Origin: Aaosphaeria pasadenensis
Taxonomy: Eukaryota; Ascomycota; Dothideomycetes; Pleosporales
Assembly: GCA_022813625.1 (NCBI GenBank)
Contig: JAKLMB010000001.1
Span: 806,001 to 870,000, forward strand
DNA length: 64,000 nt
Direction of reading: 5' to 3'
This document shows, piece after piece, positions 35,146-46,471 of the stretch. Below the pieces are notes generated by a model. The model ran no database searches. It saw only the letters and a program-made list of their open reading frames with translations, and had not been told where the DNA came from. Every line of letters begins with the position of its first letter. Position 1 is the stretch's first letter. The position numbers and the translations under genes were made by a program.

Positions 35146-36480
35146 TCACCTCGCCTGCCCAGGGGTCGCATGAAAGTTCCGGACTTTCTCCCTGTCGGCC
35201 TCACCATATCCCACACTCTCCATCAGCTTCGTCACCGTCGTGGTGTTCGAATCCTGTGTCCACCTGTTGTTCTCACGCATGCCCGGCGCCTTTGGCGGTC
35301 GGAGGAGAGAATCGCTGTTCGATGGCATCAGGATGTCTATCGTCTCTTGGCTTTCGCTGCGTGCCACGAATGGGCGGTTCTCATGCTGCGAGATCGAGGG
35401 TCTCCTTGCGTGATTGTTAATCGATGCCGTGCCTATCGATGTCGCGCGCGAGCGAGACGATGTTGCCTGTCGCGGTGTCTGACGAGGCGTTCTGTACGGA
35501 TCTCGATGGTCGCCAGCGCGGATTGCAGGAGCAGGTGGTGCGGGATTCGCAGGCAATCCATTTGATGGGAATGCGCTGCTGCTAAAGCCCAGGGCCCCAA
35601 GTCTCGGCGTGCGTTCCCACATGCTCTTGATCCTCGGGGTCAGACCGCCTCCTGTGGGTTTGTTGTTGCGACTGTTCACGAAGCCAGTCGTCGAATTTGG
35701 CGAATTCTGAGCGGAGTGCGAGCCCCGGCGGATGAAGTCGACGCGTGCAGCGCGAGCGGGATCATAGATTGGGTCGCTGATTGTTCGTGCAACATGACCG
35801 AAGTCGCCAGAGTAGCGGTTCTTCTCATTGAGATCGCGACGCTTCTTGATGAGCCACATGATGCCTAGTGTTGCTAGGACACCTAGTATGATGCCAGGAA
35901 AGAAACCCGCGGCGAACGATTTGGCGTTGAAGCCTTGCTCGACTTTGACAACAGGTGGGAACTCTGCTGTTGCAGTCTGAGAGACCGACGATGTATCCGT
36001 GGAAGACGGCGTTGGAGATCCAGTGGGTGTACCTGACGGGGGAGTGCTGCCATTGTCGGCAGAGCACATATCGCCTTTGCAAGAGTAACCCAATGGACAG
36101 CACTTGGATCCGCACTTGGGAAGCTCGACCGCAGAGCTGTTGGCAAGATGAACCTGGTTGTCGGGGTGGAGCGTTGCGTTGAGTGCAGTGATATCACAAG
36201 TGATGGGTAGAAGAAACGAGCAATCTTGTCCCTTTGGACAACATATTGCGGAGATGCCGTCTTTTACGTTGAGAGACTTGCATTCCGTGTTCGCCGGGCA
36301 GCAGAAGTCTGAAGGAAATGCATTCCCACACTGAGACAGTTCTTTGTTTCCACCGCATGTTTCCGCTTGTCGAGGGAATATGCTTGCTGCCTGGATGAGT
36401 GGAAGGGTGGTTGTCGCGAGGAGGAGGAGAGATATGCTGGAAACGCCCATCAAGGACTTGTTTGTCGAGGAGAAACGCAT
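35146..36480 (-). CDS. Cysteine-rich single-pass plasma-membrane-type protein
   Basis: A single exon encodes 444 aa. Residues 1-32 form a signal peptide (basic start, then SSISLLLLATTTLPLIQAAS). The ectodomain has paired-cysteine blocks (SDFCCPANTECKSL, SAICCPKGQDCSFL, GSKCCPLGYSCKGDMC) and then a Ser/Thr/Pro stalk. A transmembrane segment follows (FFPGIILGVLATLGIMWLI) with a KKRR stop-transfer. The ~230-residue cytoplasmic tail is Ser/Arg/Pro-rich and disordered. This layout is common in filamentous ascomycetes and resembles wall-stress sensors in topology only; function is unknown. A TATATAAC-like element lies about 45 bp upstream of the ATG (minus-strand reading of 36522-36530). Confidence 0.88.
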   Translation of the reverse strand: MRFSSTNKSLMGVSSISLLLLATTTLPLIQAASIFPRQAETCGGNKELSQCGNAFPSDFCCPANTECKSLNVKDGISAICCPKGQDCSFLLPITCDITALNATLHPDNQVHLANSSAVELPKCGSKCCPLGYSCKGDMCSADNGSTPPSGTPTGSPTPSSTDTSSVSQTATAEFPPVVKVEQGFNAKSFAAGFFPGIILGVLATLGIMWLIKKRRDLNEKNRYSGDFGHVARTISDPIYDPARAARVDFIRRGSHSAQNSPNSTTGFVNSRNNKPTGGGLTPRIKSMWERTPRLGALGFSSSAFPSNGLPANPAPPAPAIRAGDHRDPYRTPRQTPRQATSSRSRATSIGTASINNHARRPSISQHENRPFVARSESQETIDILMPSNSDSLLRPPKAPGMRENNRWTQDSNTTTVTKLMESVGYGEADREKVRNFHATPGQAR

Positions 36481-37148
36481 TACGAATAGTTGTACAGTGG
36501 TACCTCCAGGGTACTCGACGAGTTATATACCTGAATAGATTCGAAAGAAAGGTCTATTGTTTCGTGGGGGAATGTTTATGAGACAAATTATAATGACATA
36601 GTTGGATTCGGAAGATGACCAGAGAAAAAGGAAACCGTGAAACGAAGTCGAACGATGCAAACAAGAGATGCAAAGGAAATGGGCTCATTATGCGACCTGC
36701 CAGTATATACCTACATATCTTGATCGTGTAACAAACGGGCGACAAGCCGGACCAAAGTCTGGTCAACCGCCGCTCGAGCTCTGGTAGTACCAGTAATTCA
36801 TTGCCTAGTGTTCTGGAAATAGAGACATGGACGCGCCGACTGGATGGCAGACGCTGAATGGCTAGTGCGAGAGGACAGGCTAAGAGCGTTACAATGTTAC
36901 AATGGCATATGACTCTTCACGACGTGTGGCTATGCATTGTCGATGTCGTGGAAGGGGACATGCGGGCGGTAATGTTTGGTGTTTCGAATCCAGGATGGAT
37001 GTTTGGGGTAGCGCGTTGTGATTGGCTCGTCGCCTTAGCGCGTGAGGGAAGAAAAGATATTGGACATGATCGTAGGAACCGACGTCGTTGTCGTCTGCCC
37101 ATCCAGAATTCCCCAATTCCCAATCAATACACACACAACTCCATAGCC
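36481..37148. other. Divergent intergenic region
   Basis: This 668-bp gap lies between the membrane protein (-) and the mitoribosomal gene (+). No supported gene; an open frame at 36858-37271 (+) overlaps the next gene's first exon in another frame and has no coding character. Confidence 0.5.
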
Positions 37149-38187
37149 ATGATAATACGCACACTTTTACGGCGGCCAGGTGCCATTCAATCGTGCACTG
37201 CAGCTCCTGCCGTGAGTCCCGCCCAACACATCTGGCGGCCGCATCTGGGGCCCGATGGATCGATCCACTGACAACTCACAATAGAGATCATTCTCCCCTG
37301 CCATCGCACGATACATCCACCGAAGAGCAACCCTTGCGAACCATGAGCAATTGAGCAAAAATGGCATACCGGGACTCTTCAGTCCCAAGGGCTTCTCAAT
37401 TGCCTACGACCAATACCAGCAGCACATCACAGACGAGCTAAATGCGACGACATCAGGTGCGACAAATTCCCCTCAATTCCACGATCTCGCTCATAAGAGT
37501 TATCCAAGCTAACACAATGGCCCTCCCACAGGCACACCGTTCGAAAATAAGGACGTCAAAGACCTCGTCATCGAATGGTCACGAAACCCCACCACGGCCT
37601 ACGGCTTCAACGTCGCCTCGATGGCCTACAACAACCACTTCTTCTTTAGCGGCATCTCCAAGGACCCGAACGTGCAATCCACTCCCCCATCCGAGCTCGC
37701 CACTGCTATAAACAACAACTTCTCCTCCTTCGAGTCCCTCCGCGAAGAGTTCCTCGCAACTGCCGACGCCATGTTCGGCCCAGGCTTCGTCTGGCTCGTG
37801 CAAACAAACGACACCTCGCTCCGCCCTCTCCGCATCCTCCCCACCTACCTCGCCGGCACTCCCATTTCCGGCGCACACTACCGCCGCCAGTCCCACGACC
37901 TCAACACCCACAGCGCGGAATCGTTCCAGCAGCTCAACAACGTTGGCACCTTCGGACAGGCAGCGAAGCAGGATAACAGGCCGAAGAAGCCCCTGGGTGG
38001 TATTGATGTTGTCCCGCTGCTCTGCGTGAGCACGTGGGAGCACGCGTGGCTCCACGACTACGGCGTCAAGGGCAAGAGCAAGTACCTCCAGGCGTGGTGG
38101 AACAAGATCGATTGGAACACGGTTAGCAGCTTGGGACAGTTTACGAAATCGGACCAGAGTGTCCAGGTGAATAAGTTCTTCACCTAA
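37149..38187 (+). CDS. Mitochondrial small-subunit ribosomal protein of the Fe/Mn-SOD fold (mS42/mS43)
   Basis: Exons 37149-37211, 37285-37456 and 37532-38187 give 296 aa. The N-terminus (MIIRTLLRRPGAIQSCTAAP, then RSFSPAIARYIHRRAT) is a basic mitochondrial targeting sequence. The rest follows the iron/manganese superoxide dismutase plan: ASMAYNNHFFFSGISKD, then FSSFESLREEFLATADAMFG and the C-terminal WEHAWLHDYGVKGKSKYLQA. In ascomycetes such degenerate SOD-like proteins are mitoribosome subunits (yeast Rsm26 and Mrp1). The long insertion after FVWLVQTNDTSLRPLRILPT, carrying an AGTPISGAHYRR segment, argues for the ribosomal form. I cannot choose between mS42 and mS43. Confidence 0.85.
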
Positions 38188-39063
38188 CGAACAAAAATAA
38201 CATCGTCACTCTGGAATAAACATAAAGGAAAGGAAAGACAAGAAAAGGAGAACGGAAAATGAGGAATTGATTGAAAGCAGACAAACCGGGACCACATTAC
38301 GCTACTGTAACAATATCATCTGTACCGATACTCGCTTTTGTTTTTTGATAGATGATTTGCGGGAGATCACATCTGTAGTCACCAACTGCATGTAGAAATA
38401 TAAAAAAGGTACAAAACTCAATTCGCTTCTCTCGCACTAGACAGACATGGACTTCGAGATTTGGGATTGTCTGGCCGTGTATGAATCACTGGGTGACCTG
38501 TCACCTAAAACAAAGACCTTCCCTTTGTGTAACAATGGCGAGAGCAACATAAGATGCTGTGCGAATACACTATAGCATGTAGACAGCGACGTGCGCGCCA
38601 ACAAAGCGAGAAAGGCGCCCATCCCAAGAACAATGAACTCCGCGTCAACGAGTACAATTCAGGGGATTTAGATCTCACGCAGTGATCGCCATGTTTGCCG
38701 TATGGATCGAATATACACACTATCAAATGCAATCTCCCGTGCAAATGGAATGAGACAATGCCTTGGAAACGACAGAGTGTCATAGAATGGAATACGAAGT
38801 CCAATTCAAAACATTCATTGGTATATCCGATCTATAATCCAAAAATCGCATTTCCCACGTCTGTCTCTCCCTTATCAAATCGTAATCGTACAACTATACA
38901 TGCTGGGAATGTTTTCTTTTCGTTGAAAGCAGAACGCCGGGCTCGGATGCCGTGAGTGGAGTAATGTACAATAGCCCTTTCCCTTCGCGTCTGTTCGCTC
39001 CGGGGCAGGGTGGGGGTTTCGGAGGGGATGTGGAGGTGGATGGTGTTGATATCTCACATCACA
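38188..39063. other. Convergent intergenic region
   Basis: This 876-bp gap lies between the mitoribosomal gene (+) and COX23 (-). It is A-rich after 38188. None of the short frames is protein-like. Confidence 0.5.
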
Positions 39064-39724
39064 TCATCCGAACCATGAGGTTTTCTTTCGGGCTTCTTTC
39101 CGTGCGTTTTGCTGTTTTGTAAGAATTAATTTGTCAGCTTTTGATCTGGATAGAGGTGTTGTAGGAGGATTTTGAAATTGTGAGGGTTGATAATGATACG
39201 GATTGGAAGGTGGGGAGGGAGTCAAGATTATATTGCGTGAGAGGGGTCGGTGGTTCGATACGGAGGTAATAGAACGATATATGTACATACCCATTGCTCT
39301 TTGCAGTCTCGGTAGGCTCTGTTGAAACACAAATGTATTAGCAAGCGGTTTATAATAAAGCCACTCTTGTCAGGAAGATATGGGAGAAGTAGAATATAGA
39401 GCGAATAGATCATGCGGCTTGCATGATAAATAAACGAAGGAAAAGTATGAGGTCATACTGGAAGAAATCCGTGCACATCTCCCTTTCGCCTCCATTGCGA
39501 TGCAAACACCGTATGCTCTTCTGTGCAGCTTCCTGGCATGGATCGAAGTATTCGCTGTAGGCTTTGCTGTTGGTCCCATAAGTCAGTCGAGGTTGTCAAT
39601 GGTTGTTTCGCTCGTGATGGAGGATGGCGCACTTTTCGAATTTAGTTGCTGTCGCGCCCTTCCATTCGGTCTCGGGCGTGCTCGTTTTCGAGTCGGAGCT
39701 CCCGTTGGTGTCCTTTTCGCCCAT
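39064..39724 (-). CDS. COX23: Twin-CX9C protein COX23 (cytochrome c oxidase assembly)
   Basis: Four small minus-strand exons (39724-39633, 39566-39459, 39318-39291, 39111-39064) give 91 aa; no single long open frame reveals the gene. The joined protein has an N-terminal tail ending TATKFEN, then YFDPCQEAAQKSIRCLHRNG and MCTDFFQAYRDCKEQW. The cysteines at 41/51 and 62/72 form two exact C-x9-C motifs. Such proteins are imported into the intermembrane space and oxidised by Mia40/Erv1, and COX23 is needed for cytochrome oxidase assembly and copper homeostasis. The last exon encodes QNARKEARKKTSWFG. Exon 3 is 28 nt. Splice phases are consistent at every junction. Confidence 0.88.
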
Positions 39725-40534
39725 CTTGAACCTAGGTAGACGTTTTGGCTCTTAAAGTCGTTGCTCGAAGTAGTGGTAGGTCAATGGACATAGTAGGTTG
39801 CATGAGCTTCTTCGGGAGAACTTCGGAAACCCATGGATCTGGAGGTCTCGCTCAAGGTGGTATGTAACTATGCTAATCGAGTTAGACGACAAACAAGGTT
39901 GCAGCCTTGTCCGCCTTGTCGGTGACAGGGTTCAGCTGCAGATCTAGCCAAGGGAGTCATTGTGGGTATAACTAGAACATATGAAATGAGATCATCATGA
40001 TCATCCCTAGAAAACCTCATAATGCTTCGTTCTCGATAAGATGGTGTTTTTTTCCGTTGAAGAATATGATTGCAGCTTCAACAATTGCGAAATCATGGTA
40101 TGCTGACAGTAAATCCAGGAAGCGTCCCGAGAAGGTTGCTAATTGATACGATCGACACTCCTCCAAGGCATCGCATGCTTTCCCTTCTTCGTCCCTGTCG
40201 GTAATATAGTCGTGTTTCAAAAGTCCATTACACTGACGACAGAGACTCTCGCACAATGGCCACGTTGGATAAAGTCCATATTCCCGTAGATCAACTACTT
40301 TGACAATCGCGCAACGGAAGAAAAGTAACTCTGCATATATGAAATCGACCGCAACACCTTTTTGAGAACCATTCATTTAGCCCATAACAGGAATTGATCA
40401 GACACATGCGCCTACTTTCCATCACCCCTTGTCAAATGATCTGTGCTTTTGTCTCCGAGTTCCGTCTGTTACATAGAGTGTAAATCTTACAAAACCCAAT
40501 ACCAATACTACTGAGTAAGCGATGCTTGCCGTAT
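39725..40534. other. Intergenic region with one possible small gene
   Basis: This 810-bp gap lies between the promoter of COX23 and the 3' end of the NACHT gene. It holds a 119-codon minus frame (40017-40376), listed separately, and nothing else recognisable. Confidence 0.45.
40017..40376 (-). CDS. Possible small protein, 119 aa, unrecognised
   Basis: An uninterrupted frame from ATG 40376 encodes 119 aa of ordinary, non-repetitive composition with many aromatic residues and six Cys, one pair forming CRQC. It is on the same strand as, and about 160 bp beyond the stop of, the NACHT-domain gene, so it could be a separate gene, an extra 3' exon, or a relic of the NACHT gene's C-terminal region. 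I recognise no family and see no splice signals that would join it cleanly. Codon and transcript evidence are lacking. Confidence 0.3.
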   Translation of the reverse strand: MNGSQKGVAVDFIYAELLFFRCAIVKVVDLREYGLYPTWPLCESLCRQCNGLLKHDYITDRDEEGKACDALEECRSYQLATFSGRFLDLLSAYHDFAIVEAAIIFFNGKKHHLIENEAL

Positions 40535-43216
40535 CTATGACATATTGGACTGCTTATCCTGCGAGGAACTTCGTCGGTTCCATTCCCGAGATGAGCTGGT
40601 AGTTTGCTCAGATATGGTCTCGCCAGAGAGGTTGGTAACTGTTGGAGCTTCATCGACATAGTGTTGATATTTCCTTCCAAGCGCCAGAATGGCCGTTGCG
40701 ACCTCTCGATCTTCGAATCCGTCTGGCATTACTGCCGTGGTTCTATCCCATGATTTATATCCTGGTCCCGTGATTTTGAGGATATATCCAAAATCTACGA
40801 AAAAGAGTCGACGGGCTTGCACATATTCGTGCCACCCAGCAATGTATTTGCCAGAATCACTGTCTTCGAGAATGTCGATCGCCTTCTGAACGTTCTCGAG
40901 CAAGTTCGTAAAACCGCCAGCATAATTGATCAATATTGCTGCCTCGGCCCAGCCGATGCATTCGGTGGTTTGTATATATCGTACGAGTGGCTTGCAAAGT
41001 TCTTCCACAATCCTTTTGTCGTCTTCATCAAGGTTCTCTGGAAGAGATGCTGCGTGCCAGCTATCCCCCATACCATATGCCATTTCAAAGTACGCGCCAA
41101 CACCATTACCGTAAGGATCTTCTCGAAGCTCGGATAGAACGTTCTTGAAGTCGTTACTCTCCGTAAAATACCAGGCTGAAGTGACCCCACGGTACAGTTT
41201 GCGCAATTTCCGGTGCCCCAGAATTCGCGGCAGCTGATTGGAATCTATGTCCGAGGTCCATTTGAGGTATTGCTCTGCGCTGTAGTGCACAAAGCTGGCC
41301 GCAAAAGGACATCTTTCCCCGTCTATTGTCTTGTAAAAGACGTCAACGAGCGGAAAACATAGCCTTTGTATCAACGTCATAGGATCGAACACCTCCTCTT
41401 CCCCGTTCGCAAAGGTTATAAGCACGGTGAGGGCACTATCTTCGAGGATATCGTTTGAATGAAAATGCCACCAGGGCATGTAGTCTGCGCCATCGATCCA
41501 GATGAATATTTCCTGCGCGATGCGAATCTGTGACTCAGAAAATCGAGCCTCTGATGATCTTATGATGGAGCTGTACAAGGATATCAAGTCCTTGGGGAGA
41601 CTACTCAAAAGTCTTTTGACCTCGGATCTACCTGAAGCTTGACTTATTTCGTCCAAGGCGAGTCTGGCGTATAACCACAGTCCATCGGCTGCTTGAGATA
41701 CCTCAGCTATGACCTCCTCACGGAGCCCTTTCGCCTGTGCGAAATCTAAACCAGCAACCCTGTGGGCGACATAGCTCCTGATGGCAACCTCAGTGAAGTG
41801 TACTGGAAACGTAATTTGGGCGTCCACGAATTCAAACAAGGATCTTAAGTTCGGATAGTCGCGGCTCGTCAAGATCATGTGTACAGGTCCAGGAGCCAAG
41901 TATTTGCATTTCTGAAGAATTTTGATCAATTCTTGCGGTTCGGTGCACTCGTCTATTGCATCAATGATGATGCATAATGGCTGTTTGCCAATACGTGGAA
42001 GCAAGTCAAGGAATGCATTGCACACTTCTGTAAAGGACTCCGCTATCGGGCGGCCGGAGTTCTGGTACCATTTCTCCAATTGATTATAGCCGTCATCGTG
42101 CAATTGTAGCAGTTGCGAAAGCAAAGTTCGAATGACATGTACTGCTAAGCGCTTCTGAGCATCGCCAGCTTTGCAAAAGAAGCAAAGGACTCGCATTGAG
42201 TCCATGCGTTGGAACTTCTGCATAACCCAGGCCGATAGTGTGGTTTTGCCTTCACCAGGTCTGCCGACAATACGAATTGCGTAGGAATCGTAAACCGAAG
42301 TGAGCATATTGTAATGATAGCTATCTTGGAACCATTTACAGGAGCCTTCCACACACTCAGCGGCGCATCTGTTAAGGTCGTCGGCAATCGAGGCCGGGAA
42401 AAGCCATCGTTGCATGTCACCGCGAAGTTGAGCTAACCAATCGTTAGCAACATGTAGCCAAGATGACGCATGTGAGCTTACCCTGGCGACGATCATTCTC
42501 GGCCGTTCGAAGTGCACTTGATTGTGTGATGTGAACAAAATTTGCAGCAATATCAATCTCGGTCCAATGATACCGAATGTTCTCGGACACTTCGCGGAAG
42601 TCTTTGTCGAAAGACCCAAATATGGTCCCTGTAGGTACGAACTCAGCACAGGTAATGAATGTGGATAAGGGAGTTTGACTTACGAACTGATCTTTTGCCA
42701 AAGAAGCGCACAGCTCGAGTACAGAAATCTATCAGGTCGCTGTAGAGCGCGCCAATAGCTGCTTGAAGAGCTGGATTTCCACTGAAGATGTTCTCGTATG
42801 TTTGAAAGCGTTTGAGGGGTTCCACTAAGCGTTCGAGAAGACGGGTAAGTGTCTGAAGTGTAGTTATTCGGTCCGAGGCAAGCTGCAACAAGTCTTGGTT
42901 AGAAGAAATGCAGGCAGACTCAAGGTAAGTGCAGGAAACATACCGTAATGACAGCGCGCAATGGACCCCATACAGGCGCAATCATACCACTTTGAACTTG
43001 CGCAATGACATCGATTGCACCTTGGAAACGCTCCAACGGCTCAATAATTGGGCGAAGTGTTTCTAACAATTTGTGGTATTTTTGCCGATGACGGTGCCGT
43101 ACCATGTGGACTTTGGTCATACAGTCTTCTACGGATGCTGGCGCCTGAAACGCAGCTCTCTCACCGGGCGGGAGCGAAGCAAGATGCTTCTGAACAGCGA
43201 CTTCCCAAGCATTCAT
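40535..43216 (-). CDS. NACHT-type STAND NTPase (fungal NLR-like)
   Basis: Minus-strand exons 43216-42944, 42882-42684, 42628-42482 and 42432-40535 give 838 aa. The first ~240 residues are a helical N-terminal domain of the sort that precedes NACHT in fungal NLR-like proteins (SGMIAPVWGPLRAVIT, LQTLTRLLERLVEPLKRFQT, NIRYHWTEIDIAANFVHITQ). The NACHT module has Walker A IVGRPGEGKTTLSAW (263-270) and Walker B PLCIIIDAIDECTE, then VHMILTSRDYPNLRSLFEF and a winged-helix-like segment (GLWLYARLALDEI; SLYSSIIRSS). The C-terminus has no ankyrin, WD or TPR repeats that I can see. Related proteins act in heterokaryon incompatibility or non-self recognition; the role here is unknown. Confidence 0.87.
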
Positions 43217-44400
43217 ATCAATAGCTTCAAATTGTTCAGGGTTGATTGCACGCTAGGCTGTAGGCTGTGAGCAAGGCTTTCTGGCCTTAGGTTTGCAACC
43301 GGCCCTTCTACCTTCTTTATCCACACGTGTCAGCCTTGCTGGTTGTTTTGTTTGCTTGCCTTCACCACGGCCCCCACTTCCACTTGCATCTGCATCTGCA
43401 TCTGCACCTGCACCTTTGTTCAGCCCGTGCTAGTGCTGCATACATCGGTGTGAGGGGCAAATCGTACGACGTACATCTTATCACAACAGCGTGTATTCTT
43501 GCTTGGCGTAACCCCCGCGTATATTCTCTTACTGGACTGATTGGCGGGAGCAGTATGCCACACTACGTATCCCATCAGGCCAGCCGAAGGATTCAGCCTT
43601 CCTGTGTCTACCCCGCGGCCTGGTGTCTCTACATACTTCCATTGTATGTATGTAGTATTTTGCGGGTGTATATGCATTTCTGTTGGGTTCTACAATCGCC
43701 ACCATTAGAGTGGTCCACCCGTAGATGCACGACCCAATCGTTTGCACTCTCAAAGTTGACCGCGCCAATTTTTCGGAACTGTGTGCTCGAAGTGACATGT
43801 CGGCCTGAACCTCCTGTTGTGCGAGGTAGATGCTACAGTGCGCCTATCATGTTTTGGTAGCCAATCTCTCAATTTGCAGTACAAGATATGCCTTTGTTTC
43901 AAAGACGCTTTGCACGTGATTCGGAACAAAACTCCTGATTGACTTCCATTGGGGTTTCTGGGTTTTACTTTTAGTATTGTTGCGTGCTAAGGCTATCTAC
44001 CGAAGTAGGTAAACAGCATTGATCTATGGAAGTTGAACAATCTTGCTTACTTAAGCTATGGGTAACTCTTCGCTAACCCTACTGCGTTAATATCCCTATC
44101 CACTTTCCCTACACGCGATATTAGAGTATCGTCCCTGCCGATTTTTATGGGGACGATTGTCGTCGTACTAACCAGAATTGTACTAGACCACCCACTTACA
44201 CCGGTACCGGTGGGGTCGTGCGTATAGACCATATGGCATATCCCCAACTCCTCTCCAAACTCCTCTCCAAGGCACATTGCGACTCATTGTTCCACGACCA
44301 AACTGCTCCATATAACACTCCTCGCCCATATTTCTTCATGAAGCTATTTCGGCGGTTCGTGTCTCCCAATCCTTCTTCAAAACCGATACAGCCTGCGACA
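43217..44400. other. Divergent intergenic region between NACHT and FGGY kinase genes
   Basis: This 1.18-kb gap has no supported gene. A 177-codon frame (43327-43860) is an artefact of a CATCTG repeat. A CACGTG occurs at 43914-43919. In-frame ATGs at 44233 and 44341 precede the chosen start of the kinase. Confidence 0.5.
43385..43416 (+). repeat. CATCTG/CACCTG hexanucleotide repeat
   Basis: Five imperfect units of TGCATC/TGCACC occur in a row. They encode a His-Leu run in one frame and so inflate an open frame that has no other coding support. Confidence 0.8.
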
Positions 44401-46349
44401 ATGGCGGACGAACCACACGTCGAGCGTGCCACTAAATCGCACTTCATTGGCGTCGATGTCGGGACTGGTTCTGCACGCGCCTGTCTCATTGATCAAGATG
44501 GCACTATAATTACCACGGCATCAAGAGATATCCAGCAATGGCAGCCTCGACCAGGCATATATGTATGTAGGCCCTTGTTCTCACATATAGCGAACCAACT
44601 CATGAGTTCCACTATAGGTGCAATCCACATCAGATATCTGGGCCAGCGTCTGTTATGCTGTCAGAGAAGCCATGAAGCAGAGTCAAGTTCACGCACCTTC
44701 CGTGGGCGGCATAGCATTTGTAGCGACCTGCTCTCTTGCCATCTTCACTCATGACACTGACAAACCCGTCGCTGCAGGTGGCAGCAAAGGCGATGAGTCT
44801 GATCATAACATCATCCTGTGGATGGACCAAAGGGCAGGCTCAGAGACTGACACCATCAATAAGACTAAGCACGAACTGCTTAAATATCTGGGTGGCTCGA
44901 TCTCGATACTGATGGAACTTCCCAAGATCCTGTGGCTGAAAAACCATATGACGCCCGAAGAGTTCCAGAAGTGTAGATTCTTCGATCTTCATGATGCATT
45001 GACCCACATTGCCACTGGGAACCAGCGTTTTCCCTGTTCCGAGAACTGTACTCAAGATAACCTGCCTCCCACTCTGCCACTTGGAGTCGACGGCACAGCA
45101 AAGGGATGGAGTAAGGAGTTTTTAGAAGAAATTGGACTTGAGGAATTGGCCGCCAATGACTTCCGAATGGTTGGTGGAGTATGTCCTGTGAGTCTGCATT
45201 GCCCAATTGCCTTCCTCCGACATCGCTGAACTCCTTGTAAGCATGGTAAACCGCCGCTCGCGGCTGCGTTGGTTGGGTCTCTCAGCCCCAAACCCGCTCA
45301 GGACCTCGGCCTCACTACTGATGTAGCAGTCGGTGTTGGCACCATTGATGCCTATTCAGGTTGGGTAGGAACGATAGGGTCACAATTTGAGGGCCAAGAT
45401 CAGTTTCCCCTGCATTCTCGAATGGCTGCTATCGCTGGTACATCCTCATGTTATCTGGTCGCCAACCGAAAACCGGTTTTTGCAGATGGCATATGGGGAC
45501 CTTACCAGGATTGGATAATGCCAGGGCACTGGATGTCTAGCGGTGGTCAGGCTGCAACAGGTGAGCATATCCAGAATCCTTTCCTTTCGAGTATCTTCCT
45601 GGAGAATGCAGTCAGTGCACACTTAGACTAACCTCTCTTTTACAGGTATGCTGATCCAACATGTGATGGAAATTCATCCCGCGTACAATGAGGCTTTATC
45701 GTCAGCGAAAAGCTCAAACACGAGCATTTTTGACTTTCTTGATCGGCATCTTGAGCACATGAGGACAACCGCCCAAGCTTCAAGTATATCGTACCTTGCG
45801 CGCCATTACTTTTTCTACGGCGATTTGTATGGCAATCGGTCACCTATTGCAGATCCGCACATGACAGGCTCCGTGGTGGGCCTGACCGCCGAGAAAAGCC
45901 TTGACAATCTCGCCATTCAGTACTACGGTGTCCTGGAGTTCATTGCCCATCAAATACGGCAAGTAATCACAACGATGAATGATAGTGGCGCAGAGATAAC
46001 GTCGCTCTTCATGTCCGGATCTGTCGCATTGAATCCCATATTACTGAAGTTGATTACTCTCTCATGTGATATGCCAGTCATAGTTCCAAAGTCAGTGAGC
46101 ACTTCTGTGTGTTTCGGGGCTGCTATACTGTCTGTTAAAGCGGCGACTCAGAGCACAGACAGTCTTTGGTCAACCATGCAGACTGTGGGGCAAAGAGCGG
46201 AAGTCTGGTATCCAGAAGAGGATGCCGGGAAGAAAGCACTTCTCGATGTGAAGTATAGCATTTATCTGGAGCAGTGTGCAAGGCAACAAGTGTTCAGAGG
46301 TATGGTGGATGCTGCACTAGCGAAGCACCCACGCACATCTTCATTGTAA
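44401..46349 (+). CDS. FGGY-family carbohydrate kinase (D-ribulokinase-like)
   Basis: Exons 44401-44562, 44618-45187, 45242-45560 and 45646-46349 give 584 aa. The N-terminal phosphate-binding motif HFIGVDVGTGSARACLIDQD and the C-terminal adenosine motif LFMSGSVALNPILLKLITLS define the FGGY kinase fold. The arrangement, with ILWMDQRAGSETDTINKT and GTSSCYLV, matches the YDR109C/FGGY group, which phosphorylates D-ribulose in characterised members. ATG 44401 has a good context (gacaATGG) and leaves a 15-residue lead; ATG 44341 adds MKLFRRFVSPN, which could be a short targeting sequence. It converges with the tryptophan synthase gene, 122 bp apart. The third acceptor is GTAAG|CAT, slightly unusual. 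Confidence 0.88.
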
Positions 46350-46471
46350 ATCAAAATACGTTAGAGATATTTCCGCAATCAACGCCTTTTTCTCTTCGCT
46401 TGCTGAAGATGTTGTACTAAATGATCAGTGAGTGTGGCCAGACGCTCTAGGCCACAACTTCCCACTCAAAA

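Noticed and set aside
43327..43860. 177-codon frame with His-Leu repeats
   Set aside because: Its length depends on a CATCTG microsatellite; the rest lacks protein character.
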